From the NCBI GenBank assembly GCA_037447655.1, contig JBBHKE010000279.1, positions 9,908-69,406 of the forward strand: a DNA stretch of 59,499 nucleotides, in the 5' to 3' direction. This DNA is from Zygnema cylindricum. Lineage: Eukaryota; Streptophyta; Zygnematophyceae; Zygnematales; Zygnemataceae. Within the stretch, counting starts at the first letter, position 1, and each line of letters begins with the position of its first letter. Of this stretch, positions 34,731-46,724 are shown in pieces. The notes below the pieces were generated by a model that saw only the letters and a list, made by a program, of their open reading frames with translations, was not told the origin of the DNA and searched no databases. The position numbers and the translations under genes were made by a program.

Positions 34731-35598
34731 TATTCTAGCAATTTGTTTCTACATAGCAATGGCTACAAGCCGGCGCACACAATTCAGTTTCCAGTCCTTC
34801 CCGGGATTCAGCACGGATCCACTCCACTCTATTCAAAAACCGGCAGATAACGATAAAGACTTCCCGGCTTTGCCCGGGGCCTTTACTTTCCTTGTTTCTT
34901 GTCTTTTTGCCAAATTTGTTATCCTTCCCCAAGTTGGCTTCCAGCCTCTCGACGAACGTGTCGGTTTACTGCGCACTCGTGAATAATGGTAGCTAAACGA
35001 CAAAAAGGTCGAGGCCACCTGACTGCGCACTACGGTCAACTTCCAAGCGGTGGATCCGGAGACGTGACGGCGGTGGCGAGGCGACGGCGCGCCCACGATG
35101 GGAAGTCCTTCGTACTAAATTCGGTACGTACCGTACGAATTTTGGCATCAAGTTTGACCGCCGTACACGTGGACACTAAAATCGCGCGAAGCACAGGCGT
35201 AATCGAAATTCGTACAATTTATTTTCAGATCTCCGGCAATCACGCCGGTTGATATCCGTACGAATCGTCTTCGGCGAATCTTCAAGCACTCGGCCGACAA
35301 ATCGCGAGCAGCTGGAGTGTACGGACGCAGATGACAACGTCTGCCGCCCATGGCGGTCTGAAACTGCATCAGAAGTACGAACTGTACTTTTCCGTAGAAT
35401 CTTTTCTAGGGAGATCTTATCCAACCTATGGGAACGCGCCACGTACCATTTCTTTGATTTTTCTTTGAATTTGTCGAGATCTTTAAATTTTCTCCCTTCT
35501 TGTTCACCGAATCCGCGTCGCCCACTCGTATTTTAAAAGGACGCCAACGGTCGTAAAACGGAAAACAGAGGTGTAGCGGAAGCTGGACGAGGGGAATC
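34731..35598. other. Region upstream of the armadillo gene, no exon defined
   Basis: Less AT-rich than its surroundings, with short overlapping open frames on both strands but none convincing. It should contain the promoter and first exon(s) of the gene at 35663, but I could not place a start codon or donor site. Confidence 0.3.
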
Positions 35599-35600
<2 letters not shown>

Positions 35601-35650
<50 letters not shown>

Positions 35651-35655
35651 CTCTT
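35601..35655 (+). repeat. CT microsatellite at a splice acceptor
   Basis: About 55 bp of CT repeat runs into TTTTTCCAG at 35654-35662, so it doubles as polypyrimidine tract for the first recognised exon of the armadillo gene. Confidence 0.85.
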
Positions 35656-35662
35656 TTTCCAG

Positions 35663-38600
35663 AAGCAAAATCGGAGCATTCTTTCTCGACGGCTGAGAGC
35701 TATCGGTCGGAGAACGCCATTGGTCGATTTGTGACCTCTATTTGGTATGGAACAGAAGAAGACAAAAAAGTATCCGCAAATCTCTTGTTAAAGGTATGGG
35801 CAGCTAAAGAAAAAAAACTTGTTAAAGAGAGGTGAACATGTTTTTTTCTTTTTTTTTTGGTTTTCTTGTCTTTGGTTCCTAAAGTTTATTTTCTTCAATC
35901 TGTTTAAGTTACATTTATGTATTTATTCACTTATCCATATATTTATTTTTCATTTGTTAATCTATTTACTTTTCATTCATTTATTTTTTAATTTATATTT
36001 TTATTTATTCATATATTCATTCATTTATAATGTGATATTTTTTTATTCATTCATCCATCCATCCATCCATCCATCCTTTCCTCTCATCCATTTATTCATT
36101 CCATTATTTATTTCTTTACTTTTTTTCAGATATGTGCCAACGGAGAAACCCTCCGTTTTACGGAACTGAACTACGAGGAAAACTCCAAAATATTGACTCA
36201 GGGTCTGGTCCAGGCTCTCTCCACAGCAGACAAATCCACTACAGACAAATCCGTACAGGAGGCAGCTGCCTCCGCCATCGCCTGTCTCGCAATTCACACC
36301 AGAATTAGAGTGGATCTGGTGGAGGCCAAGGCTGGAGAGGTAGGGGATTTAAATCAATTATTAACTAATGGATGAATAAAAAAAATAATCAATCGATATA
36401 TTTGTCCGTTTATTGACTATACCGCTAATCATTATTAGCGATGATGTTTTTTTCGCCACTTAAATCAAATTTTCTCCGTTTTTTATTCACTTTTTTATCG
36501 AAACGTAAAGTTTTTTTTTTTTTTCCGTTAAAAACCCGCCAATCGAAAGGTAAAGGTTTTATCTTTCCATTGGAACTGTCAAATACAACTTTTTACGGAG
36601 AAACGGTTAATCTAATCGATGAAAAAATCATTAACACTAAAACGGTATTAATGAAAGAGGAGTCTTTAATTGACTTGTTTTTTTTGTTTTCCTCTTTTTC
36701 TTTGCTAATTTTTATTTGTTTCTTTGTTTATTCTTTTGTTTTTGTTTGTTTTATTTGTTTGTGAACTGCTTAATATCTTCTTATTACTATTGTTTGTTCA
36801 TATGCCTATACTTTTCCTTTTTACTCTTTTACGTTTTTTTTTTTTTTATCGAGGACGAAGACTTTAATTTTTGACTCAATATTTAACTCAACTTCAAACT
36901 AAAAATCTGAATCTAGGTTTCTACTTCATCAGGAATCTGAAAAAATATCAATTTTTGTACCAACAATTAACTCAATTTTATTTGAAAATTAATTTACTTA
37001 CCCATATAAACTGAAATTCAACAAATTTCTGAACCTCTCCCTCTCCCTTCCTCTCCCGCTCCCTCCCCTTCCCTCTTTCTCCCTCTCCTCTCCCTCTCCC
37101 CTCCCATTCCACAGGCGCTGACTGCCATAATTCAGGAGTCTCTCCCTCTCCCCCCTCTGTGGTCTGTTCGCGCTCTCTCTCTCCTCCTGGTCCCTGAGGA
37201 CTCCTCTCGATCCACACTATTTCCGGTGGGGATGGGAGGCACCGCTCTCTCTCTCCTCCACTGCCAGGTGACGTCACACCTTTTTCATAAAAACGGGACA
37301 GATTCTATTTAAGTTGTAACCTTTTGACTGATGAAAGAAAGAAAGTTTAAACGGATTTAAACAGATTTTAAACGGAATAAAACGTATTTTTAACGGATTG
37401 AATATGTTTAAACGGAATCAAAGAAAGGGAGAGGGAGAGGGAGAGAGAGTGGGAGTGGGAGAGAAACTGGGAGTGGGAGAGGCAGAGGGAGAGAGAATGC
37501 TCCATTATTTCCTTGTAACTTTTTAGTCTTTCACTCCTTTTTACAATTATTAACTTATTAAAGGGTGACATTTTTTTTATTTTTTTTCAGAAGCCCGAAA
37601 TAAGAGAATTCGGAGCCCTAATTCTCAAAAAATTGACTTTCGACGACCCTCCTCGTCATAATCCTATTTTAGAAAAAATTCGAAAAGAAATAATGCGACA
37701 AAATCCTATCCCTCTCCTCCTTTCCACACTAACTATCGGAAACCCGAAAACCCAATCTTATATATTGGGAGCTTTGGGAGGTTTAGCCCAAAGTCCTCGG
37801 AGAAAAGTCGAAATCGATATCCCTAAAATTGTTCCCAAAGTTACTCCTTTTTTGAGCTCGAAAAATTCCGAAACCCAATTTTTTTCCGTCGCGACTTTGG
37901 CGTGTTTTAATCAATCGGTCGAAGAAGTCGAAGGTTTATCCACACTAAATATTGTGTCTTCTTTGGTAAAAGTGGTGGTTTCGGGAACGGAACGGAGCAA
38001 GTTTTACGCGACGGCTGTTTTACATTCCATTGTGGTCTTGCCAAACAAGTAAGTTTTAAATGATAGGTTTTTAAGTCTGAAATTATATGTTTTGAAGTCT
38101 AAAATTATATGTTTTTAGTTTTAATTATATGTTTTTGAGTTTTAAATTCTATATGTTTTTGTATTGTACAATTGAATATTTTTGTGTAATCATTATTTTT
38201 CGAGAGAGAGGGGGAGGGAGAGGGAGAGGGAGAAGGAGAGGCAGGTGGAGAGGGGGAGGAGTAGGGAGAGGGAGGGGGAGAGAGAGAGTATATTGTTTTA
38301 TTGTAATGATTTTGATTGCTAGTATTATTGTCACTTTTTTAGTGATTTTTTTCAGATTTGGGTTTAACGGAACGTCCGTTTCAAATTCCGTATTTTTTCG
38401 CCACGCAAATATTATTTACATAAATGTTTTTTGTTATTATTCTTTCACTTAATTTTAATTTTATTTATTACTTCTTGTCTTATTATCTTCTGATTGTTTT
38501 CTATTTTTCTATTATTATCACGTCTCGATTTATTTCTGATTTCAAATTTGGATATATTTTTAATTGTCGTTATCATTTTCTTAAATCTCCGCTTTCATAT

Positions 38601-39362
38601 TCTCCTTCTCCTTGTCCTTCTCCCTCTCTCCTTAATTCCTCCTTTTTATTTCCTTCTATTTCCATTTTTTTTCTTCTTTTTCCTTTTATTTTCTATCTCC
38701 TTTTTCCTTCTTTTTCATTTCTATTTTCTTTTTCTTTTTCTTTTATCTTTTTTTTTTCCCATCCCCCCCCCCTTTATTTTCCCCTTTTTCCCCTTTTTTT
38801 TCCCTTCACTCATTTTCTTTCTATTTTTATTTCTTTTTGTTTTTTTTCCAGAGATTACTGTGAAATTGTCACGTCACACGGAGCTGTTCCCCCATTGGTC
38901 AATCTTTTAAAAGAAAAAGAAAAAATGCCCATTGAGGTTCAATTAATGGCCGTCGAACTCTCCGTTCTATATGTCTGCAAATCTTTCCGTTAAACGGAAA
39001 ATCGTTGAAAACGGAGCCCTTCCGTTAATTTTACGACTTTTAAAAATTTCTGTCGCAAACGCGGTCGCAAAATCCACGCTAATTTTGGGTTTTGTCATTT
39101 TGGTAAAAGACAAAAAAGCCGTATGTCTTCTCGGGGAAGCGGAGGCGGACGTTTTAGTCGATTTTTTGAACGATTCGGAAATCGAAGAATCGATTTTCGA
39201 AAAATTTTGAGTGCGATTCATTTTCAGGCGAAAGAAAATTCGAAAATGGTGGAAGAATTAAAAAAAAGAGGAGAAAAAGTTCGAAACGGTTTGAAAAAAT
39301 TGTCAAATTCTCAAAATTCCTCGGTAGCAAGTGGAGCCGCAAAACTATTGCGAGTTTTTTAA
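35663..39362 (+). CDS. Armadillo-repeat protein gene (5' end not found, last exon frameshifted)
   Basis: Five spliced exons: 35663-35793, 36130-36339, 37115-37267, 37591-38048 and 38852-39362. Introns are GT-AG with phases 0, 0, 0 and 2, and joining them gives one frame of about 350 residues to the first frameshift. The product is a helical repeat solenoid typical of armadillo proteins: VSANLLLKICANGETLRF, AAASAIACLAIHT, IREFGALILKKLT, SYILGALGGLA, ATLACFNQS, EIVTSHGAVPPLVNLLKE and KIVENGALPLILRLLK. Armadillo proteins bind other proteins; plant members include U-box ubiquitin ligases, but no U-box is seen here. In the last exon the frame breaks near 38970 (one extra base) and near 39200 (one missing A), after which C-terminal repeats continue to a stop at 39360-39362. 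This is either a pseudogene or a consensus error. Upstream exons are missing. Confidence 0.75.
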
Positions 39363-40388
39363 GGATTTTTTTTTCAGTTGAAATTTGCGGTTTTTTGTTT
39401 TGTTTCTTTTTAGGTTTTGGAGGATTTCAAGGTTTAGAAGAGTTTGGAAGAGTTAAAAAATATAATTTTAGGTTTACAGTATATGTATAAATTTTAGTGT
39501 TAAATGTTCACTTTAGGGATTACAACAAAGGAAACTTGTAATTTATTTCTAAAAGTAGTGTTGGTTTTTTTTTTATTTACAATTGCAATCCCTTTGTGTA
39601 TTATGTATTATATAGTTTAGTAACTTAAAAAAAAAAAAAAAAAAAAGAAGAGTCAGAAAAAGAGAGGGGATGAGAGGGAATGAGTGAGAGGGGAAGGAGA
39701 GGAGAGGGGGAGAGAGAAGAGAGGGGGAGAGAGAAGTGAGGGATAGAGGGAGAATCTTAGTTGGCTTGAATAGTTCCAAATATAACCCCTTTTTTTTGGT
39801 TTCGTATCAATACAAAATTATTTTGAAGTGGGTGTTTTTTTTTCTTTTAAGATATCGTGACCTTAAAAACAAAATAGGGTAAAAGACAAAAAAAACAATT
39901 GACTTGATTGAAAATTGCATTTTCAAAAAAATTGAGAACTGTCTACCAGATTGGAATTTCTAAAAGTACTTAAAAATAATGTTTTTAAACAAAAAAATGT
40001 TGGTTTTTTAAATTATCTTAAGTTTTTTAAAACTAGTAATATACATAATATTATATTTGTTATGCTTTAATTCACTTCAGTTAAAAAATTGGGAAAAAAA
40101 ATCTGTTGAAACTATACGAAAAGGAATTGGAACTATATATTCATAATATCTTTAAAATTTCATCCCTTATTTTATCCTTAAATATTGATTATTGAATAAT
40201 TCTACAATGTCGAGAGTAATTCAAAATATTTATCCTCATCCCCCTTCTTTGTTTAATAGAAAACTTATTATTTTTTTGTGGTTAGAAAATACTAATGAAT
40301 GCTTTTTTTTTTACATTAAGGCACAAATTAAGGGTATTCATACGTTTGTCCTTTAAGAGAGCGAGAGGTAGAGGGCGATGGGTAGGGA

Positions 40389-40393
<5 letters not shown>
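39363..40393. other. 3' flank of armadillo gene, low complexity
   Basis: No gene seen. Contains an A run at about 39627-39645 followed by a purine-rich GA stretch (39645-39755), then AT-rich sequence. The polyadenylation signal is not certain. Confidence 0.5.

Positions 40394-40469
<76 letters not shown>
40394..40469. repeat. TA microsatellite
   Basis: 76 bp of uninterrupted TA dinucleotides, followed directly by a GA/GGGGGA tract. Confidence 0.97.
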
Positions 40470-40472
<3 letters not shown>

Positions 40473-41130
40473 GAGGGAGGGGGAGGGGGAGGGGAGGGGG
40501 AGGGACGGGAGGGGGAGACGAGGGGGAGGGGGAGGGGGATGTTCAAGGTCATGGGCATTCTGACTCGGTTGTGATCCACTCCCATTAGGAGTCACACTTG
40601 CACTGGCTTGTTTATTTGTCCCATATTAATGCGTTTATCTTCTTAAGAGAGGGAGAGGGAGAGGGAGGCAGGGGAAAAGGGCGACGAAAGGGAAGAGGGA
40701 GAGGAAGTCGGGGAAGGCGAGGGAGAGAGAGGGAGAGGGAGAGGGAGAGGGAGGGGGAGGGGGAGGGAGAGAGGGAGGGGGAGGGGGAGGGGGAGGGGGA
40801 GGGACGGGGAGGGGGGAGGACGAGGGGGAGGGGGAGGGGGATGTTCAAGGTCATGGGCATTCTGACTCGGGTGTGATCCACTCCCATTAGGAGTCACACT
40901 TGCACTGGCTGGTTTATTTGTCCCAACAGGTGCTGGCTGGTTTATTTGTCCCAGCGGCTGTGATCCACTCCCATTAGGAGTCACACTTGCACCGGCTGGT
41001 TTATTTGTCCCAGGACGAGGGGGAGGGGGAGGGGGATGTTCAAGGTCATGGGCATTCTGACTCGGTTGTGATCCACTCCCATTAGGAGTCACACTTGCAC
41101 CGGCTGGTTTATTTGTCCCAGCAGGTGCTA
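40470..41130. repeat. Purine tracts alternating with LTR-end copies
   Basis: GGGGGA-type tracts are each followed by TGTTCAAGGTCATGGGCATT and the next 60-90 bp of a family 2 copia LTR end. Copies start at 40540, 40842 and 41037, with a partial one near 40960. On the minus strand each copy encodes the gag N-terminus (ASVTPNGSGSQPSQNAHD). This is a minisatellite built from an LTR end and its flanking tract. Confidence 0.8.
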
Positions 41131-41890
41131 GAAGAGCACTAGGACCAGCAGAGCACTAGGACCAGCAGTGAGGTGCTGGAAGAGCACTAGACCAGCAGGG
41201 AGGTGCTAGAGCACAAGGTGCTAGAGCACTAGGACCAGCAGGGAGGTGCTAGAAGAGCACTAGGACCAGCAGGGACTGAGCACTTGGACCAGCAAGGACT
41301 GAGCACTTGGACCAGCAAGGACTGAAGCAAGGACTGAGCCATTATCAGACATGACAAAGCAAACCCAAAGAGAGATACCTAGTTGACTAGATCTATATCT
41401 ATGATGTAACTCCAAATGAAAGACCAAATGAAAGAGGTCTTTCAACCAGACAAACATATACCATACCCAAATCAAAGACAATAGAAAAGAACACACCTTA
41501 AAATGCACTTAGTGCTCTCATTTCCTTAACTCTGTAGAATGTACATTTTGTATCGAACTGTTCATTCCTAATTGAACTAAATACTCAAAAGATCTCAAAA
41601 ACATCTAAAACGCATGTATCGGGTTCACATGAACATCTACTAACAAAATTCTAAGTGCTTCTTCTAGAATGGTCCTATCACAATATCTATACCCTAAAAA
41701 TCTGTGAGATATGTTTCACGTCTACATTCATTTTGCGGCCGTACATATTTGTTTACTCCTAAAACTACCTATGTAGATAGTACAAATAACCCACACTAAA
41801 TCTGGTCAATATTGAACAGTTTAAGTCCAAATATATTATAAGTCCTAGACTCCAATTTCTATAACTTACTAAAGCTTACTTTCCAATACT
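41037..41890 (-). mobile_element. 3' LTR of copia element D1 (family 2)
   Basis: Starts TGTTCAAGG (compare TGTTGAAGG at 49268). It aligns with 49268-49896 in blocks such as ACTGAGCCATTA, CAAACCCAAAGA and AGTGCACTTAGTGCTCTCATTTCC-like sequence. The right edge TTTCCAATA at about 41890 is followed by the polypurine tract CTCCCCTTAAGC. A short gag-coding minisatellite (GCACTAGGACCAGCAG and variants, about 41125-41340) expands it. Confidence 0.75.
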
Positions 41891-44800
41891 CCCCTTAAGC
41901 TTTAGAAGGTTTACTCACTTAGGCCGCATGCTTTCCTAGAGAACTCCAACTTGGGACTCGGGAGGGCTTTTGTCAGCATGTCCGCAACCATTTTCTCATC
42001 AGGCAAATAACAAAGTTTGACAACTTTCGCAAAAACTTTCTTTCGTACCAAATGTAGGCGAATGTCCATTTGCTTACTCTTAAAATGGTGACTTGGGTTT
42101 GTAGCCACAGAAATAGGAGCGTCGCTCCACATTGTTTGTGTCCCGTGTTATGTAAAACCCAACTTTTGAAGAAATGCTTTAATCCAAAGCAGTTCTTTCA
42201 AAGCTGCACTTGCAGCCATATATTCGGCCTCCATAGTGGATTGAGTTGTGACCTTTTGAAGTTTACTACTCCAACTACAAGTTCCACTTCAAATCTGAAT
42301 GACACACCTAGTTGTAGATTTCCTACTAGGCACATCACCATAGCTAACATCGCTCCAAGTATTAATGCCAACCTTATCCCCTCCCAAAGTAAGCCAAAGA
42401 TTTCTGGTCTTAACAAGATATCTTAAGACCCTTTTTGTTTCCTCGCAATCTCTCTTTCGTGGATTTTGCAAACTTTTGCTCAATACACTAACAACTGTAG
42501 CTACATCGGGCCTAGTGTAATTCATGAAGGAAATCAAACTTCCCACTACTTGTCTGTAGGGTACCTGAGACATAAAATTTTGCTCTTCTATACTGAGTTT
42601 CTCCTCTAATATGACTCCAAACTCATGCTCCATCCCTTCAAGTTTTTGCTTATACTCCATAGGAGTTGCACAACCTTTGGCATTAGACAAGCCAATTTTT
42701 TCCAACATGTTTTGCATCGCTTCTTTGTGATTTAGCCTAATTTTTTTCTTTTCTCTATCTCTTTCAACTTGTATTCCAAGGATATATTTTGCCTCACCCA
42801 AATCCTTCATTTCAAATTATGAATTGAGAGCGTGTTTAACTCTAGTTATTCCTTCTTTGTTCCTACTGTTTAGTAGCAAATCATCAACATACACAACAAT
42901 GAATATCATCTTATCACGATTATCACTACACATCACATATATTGAATGATCAGAGCTAATTCTAGTAAATCCTAACCTTGTCAAGAACTCATCTAAATTT
43001 TAGTTACACTGCCGTGGGGCTTGCTTCACACCATACAAAGATTTTAAAAGTATATTTTTTTTCTTGCTTCCTGAATAACCCTTTAGTTGCTTCAAATAAA
43101 TGACCTCATTTAAATCACCATGCAAAAAAGTAGTATTCACATGTATTTGGTGGATGTCAAAATCCTCTAAGGTAGCTAATGTAAGTAATATGCGAACAGA
43201 TGGAAACCTTACAACAGGTGAAAGTTTCTTCATAATCTATCCCCTCCTTTTGATTATATCCCTTATCAACCAAACAAGCCTTATACCTGTCTATGGTATT
43301 ATCTGGGTTCAATTTTAATTTAAACACCCTTTTACTTCTAATAGCCATCCTTTTGGAAGAGGTTCCATTTGATCCCACGTTTGAGCCTCCATGATGGACT
43401 TCATTTGTTCATTGAGTTGGTGTAGATTTGTTTTCCGTACTTTTTATGAAAAATATAGGATTTTCCTCCAAAATATATAATAAACATTTCGATCTTTTTT
43501 TTCTTCTATACGCTGCCTAAACACATCTACTCCTTTTCCCTCACCTTTCACTATGATGTTTCTGGCTTCCAAGACTATATTTCTCTTAATGTCATATACT
43601 TTATAACCCTTCGCATGATCATCGTAACCTAGAAATATCCTTGGTAGGCCTTTTGGCGCTAGCTTCCATTTTTGCTGATCATTATCTAGCATGAAAATCT
43701 TACTTCCAAAAACCGCTGACTAAATACATCTACTCCTTTTCCCTCATCTTTCACTATGATTTATTTGGGTTCCACGACTATATTTCTCTTAAGGTCATAT
43801 AATTTATAACCCTTCGCATGATCATCATAACCTACAAATATTATTGGTATGCCTTTTGGCTCTAGCTTCCATTTCTGCGGATCATTATCTAGCATGAAAA
43901 TCTTACTTCCAAAAACCTTGAAGTGACTTACATCTAGTTTATATCAAGTCCACATTTCATAGAAATTTTTATCTTTTACTGCCCTTGTTTCTAACCTATT
44001 TCTGACATAAGCTGCACAATTCATAGCCTCGGGCCAAAATTTGAAATCTATGTTTGTATCAGAATTCATAGCCTCGGGCCAAAATTTGAAATCTATGTTT
44101 ATATCAGCCATCATTGACCTGTCCTCTCTGAAACATCGTTTTGTTCTGGAGAATAAAGATCAGTAAGCTGACGTGAGATTCCATGTAATTTTAAGAATAA
44201 TGCAAACTCATGAGAAATGTGTTGTTCTAAGGTAACATTCGGAAACGAAGACGATGAGGATACCGGTGTAGTCATCTCAGAACCAAACCAAGCAAGAAAC
44301 TCTCACAAAAACCGATCTGAAAATACAGCAACTTCAACAGTTGATTAAAAACAAACAAGGGACATAATAGCTCTGCAAAGATACCATTATTTAGATAATA
44401 TCAGGATGAACACACACCAAAAATTACAAGTAATTTTGCCCACAGATTTGTGAGATATTCACAGATGAAAATGCCAAACACAGGCTGTATAATTTTTGAC
44501 TACAAAGTGTTCATAACTCCAAAAATGACTAAGTCCTACTCATATACACTGAAGCTTCACTACCAAACGTACGGAGGCATACCTGCCGTACATTTATCTT
44601 CCTAACACACGTAATACTATGCGTATACCCGAAATGACAAGGTATGCCGACCAAAAAGTATTATACACTAATCAACTTATCAAATAAAGACAAAGAACAA
44701 ATCAAGGGAATATTTACAACAACCTAGGGTTTCTTATTCCACGCCAAATCATCGTGTAAATGATCCACTCTGACCAGCATTTGTCGGCGGTCTCCGTCCG

Positions 44801-46451
44801 CCGCCCACATATCAAATTCAGATTCATAGGTAAACCGCCAAGTGTCATTTCGGTCTAGGTAAACTGCCAAGTGTCATTTCGGGCTTTAGGTGTATCCGTA
44901 CACCAACAAACGGATATTTCGGAATACGATCTCCCTTGTAACGTTGCGTATTTCGGGAGTGTATTTAATCCATGTACTCCTAAATGAGTCACTGTAACAC
45001 CAATTCTGGTTCGTAGTGAACCAGACTTACTGAAAAACATTATGAGTCCCGAAACTCTCTCTTCCTCACATTCCGAGGCATAGAGAGGACTAAAGCTTTC
45101 TCAAAACAACAAAATGTACTCCCCTTTCTTATCAGATGTAAAACCTATTATCTTCCTCTCATGTAGATTTTCAACCTAGGCTTTATATAGTTTAAATTTT
45201 TTAAAGACTTCATGTTTATTTTTCAAAAAAAAAATGTAGTAAACCTACTATAGTCATCTGTAAAGGTAAGCATAAACACTAGGCATCTCCCACAGATGGA
45301 TACTTAGATAGCTCCCATACATCTGAAATAAATTAGTTTTAGCACCTTGCTACTTTTATGATCAATTTGTGAAGGAAAAGGCAACCTTTGAATATTTGCC
45401 ATTGCACAACTATCACATATATTTGATGTTGATTTCTAACTAATTTTTACACCTTCCACCATTTTTTGATTTACCATCTTTTCTAATCTATCATAATTCA
45501 CATGTACCAAATCTTTATGCCATAAATCACAATCATTGATTACACATAAGTACATAACATCATTCTCATTATCATTTGCAAGACTTAGTCGCTACAAGTT
45601 GTTGCCTCCAGCAAATCCCTTTGCAGCTATAATCACATTGTTACTCGTTGTTTTCTTCCCATTTTCAAATATAGTTTTAAAACCTTTCTTTTCTACCATT
45701 GACGTAGAAAAAAAATTCCTTTTAAAAGCTAGTACATGCAACACATTTTCCAAGACTATTTTCACAAATTTTCCTTCTGAGTTTAACATCACTGGCACCC
45801 TCCCCTTAACTTTGGACCGAACGAAAGTATCATCACTGAAATAAATTTTGACTGGGGAGGTAGATTGAATACTCTCAAACAAATGGCGACTGTGGCACAT
45901 GTGTGCAGATGTACCAAAGTCCATTATCCATTCGTCTTCCTCCACGCGTTCCGTTGCTTGTGCCATCGCAAAGTATTTTTTTTTGCTATTGTTGAAAAAG
46001 CTGCTGACGTCCTCCTCCTGAAGTGTGTTGGAAAATGTTGTTGGTTGTCCACTTGACTGAGATGGCACTCGGCTTTCGTTCTAGCCAAAACGAAAAGTTC
46101 TTGTAGCTTTCGCTCTCTTGTAGGCATTACACAGTGTAAAAACCTTTTTTCATCACAGTAATAACATGTCAAAGGTGACCTTGTAGGACCACTACCTTTG
46201 CCACTGCCAATGCCGATCTTAGAATATGAAAAATGGTTAGCTAGTTCCTGAACAAATTTACTACTACCTCGTTGTGAATTCTCGTTAGCTTCTTCGCTCA
46301 AAATAAACAGAATTGGTAATGGTATGTAGTGCCTGAACAAATTTACTACTACCTCGTTGTGAATTCTGGTTAGCTTCTTTGCTCAAAATAAACTGAATTG
46401 CTAATGGTATGTATCACTGACGCCATGGATAGGCTTAAGGCTCTTCCACAG
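41891..46451 (-). pseudogene. Decayed copia gag-pol, element D1
   Basis: Minus-strand polyprotein remnant from gag at the assembly gap (46451) to RNase H at 41911. Gag and a degraded zinc knuckle (CYYCDEKRFLHC) are at 45924-46340. The protease region is at 45592-46068 (WIMDFGTSAHMC, Ser of DSG replaced by Phe). Integrase pieces lie at 43444-44215 and 45117-45540, split by a solo LTR at 44220. RT is at 42289-43378. RNase H ends with ADMLTKALPSPKLEFSRKACGL. Stops, frameshifts and tandem duplications at 43511-43914, 44018-44107 and 46247-46416 are present. It cannot function. Confidence 0.88.
44220..45111 (-). mobile_element. Solo LTR (family 1 relative) inside D1
   Basis: 892 bp with ends TGTTGTT and AACAACA, flanked by AAATG at 44215-44219 and 45112-45116. 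The flanks rejoin to match the uninterrupted integrase sequence of D2 at 47581-47610. Core motif CTAAGTCC at 44529-44536. On the minus strand a gag start at 44275 encodes MTTPVSSSSS before the LTR end, so the LTR carries a gag start. Left by recombination between the two LTRs of a former full element. Confidence 0.92.
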
Positions 46452-46461
46452 NNNNNNNNNN
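46452..46461. other. Assembly gap (10 N)
   Basis: Ten N in a row. The sequence on both sides is abnormal: a 28-bp inverted gag segment ends at 46451 and a mirror-written segment starts at 46462. Confidence 1.
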
Positions 46462-46724
46462 CTCCTGGGTTGGTAGATATGGTCGCTGTTTTAAAGATCC
46501 ACCTCACTCCGCTTCACGTGCTGAGTCCCCTCCTTTACGTCGAAAACGAGTGAGTCGTGTGTATATTCTCGGAGATTGTAACTGTTTTCAAAAAAGCTCA
46601 CTACTTTTCCTTGTGAACCAACTTCGCCAGTTACTTCTTTACTTCAGATAGTACCTCCGGCTTGCACCCTAAACCACCTTTAAGGAGGTCCTTCCTTCCG
46701 ATAACCCTCATTTACCCACAAATT
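46462..46724. other. Copia segment written backwards without complement
   Basis: Read right to left, without complementing, this stretch becomes normal family 2 copia sequence. It then runs from the RT start (translating on the minus strand as WDLVEIPPGRKAIGSKW) through NEEMKSIMEA and SSDEKEH into the linker GGVRRSARLRGG. In the given direction it encodes nothing recognisable. Positions 46462-46607 are the exact mirror of 46885-46740 (146 nt). Most likely an assembly artefact at the gap. Confidence 0.9.

Noticed and set aside
34735-35536. Overlapping open frames on both strands upstream of the armadillo gene
   Set aside because: Mutually overlapping, no recognisable domain, no start or splice structure that joins the exon at 35663.
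38424-38851. Open frames running into the last armadillo exon
   Set aside because: This is a pyrimidine-rich intron ending in TTTTTTTCCAG; only the part after 38851 is coding.
40295-41092. Several open frames across TA, GA and LTR-end repeats
   Set aside because: Low-complexity translation (Tyr-Ile, Arg-Glu-Gly, Pro-Ser runs) and repeated LTR-borne gag starts, not a gene.
46462-46660. Forward open stretch that looked like a captured host gene fragment
   Set aside because: Reading the segment backwards without complementing gives copia sequence, so the forward translation is meaningless.
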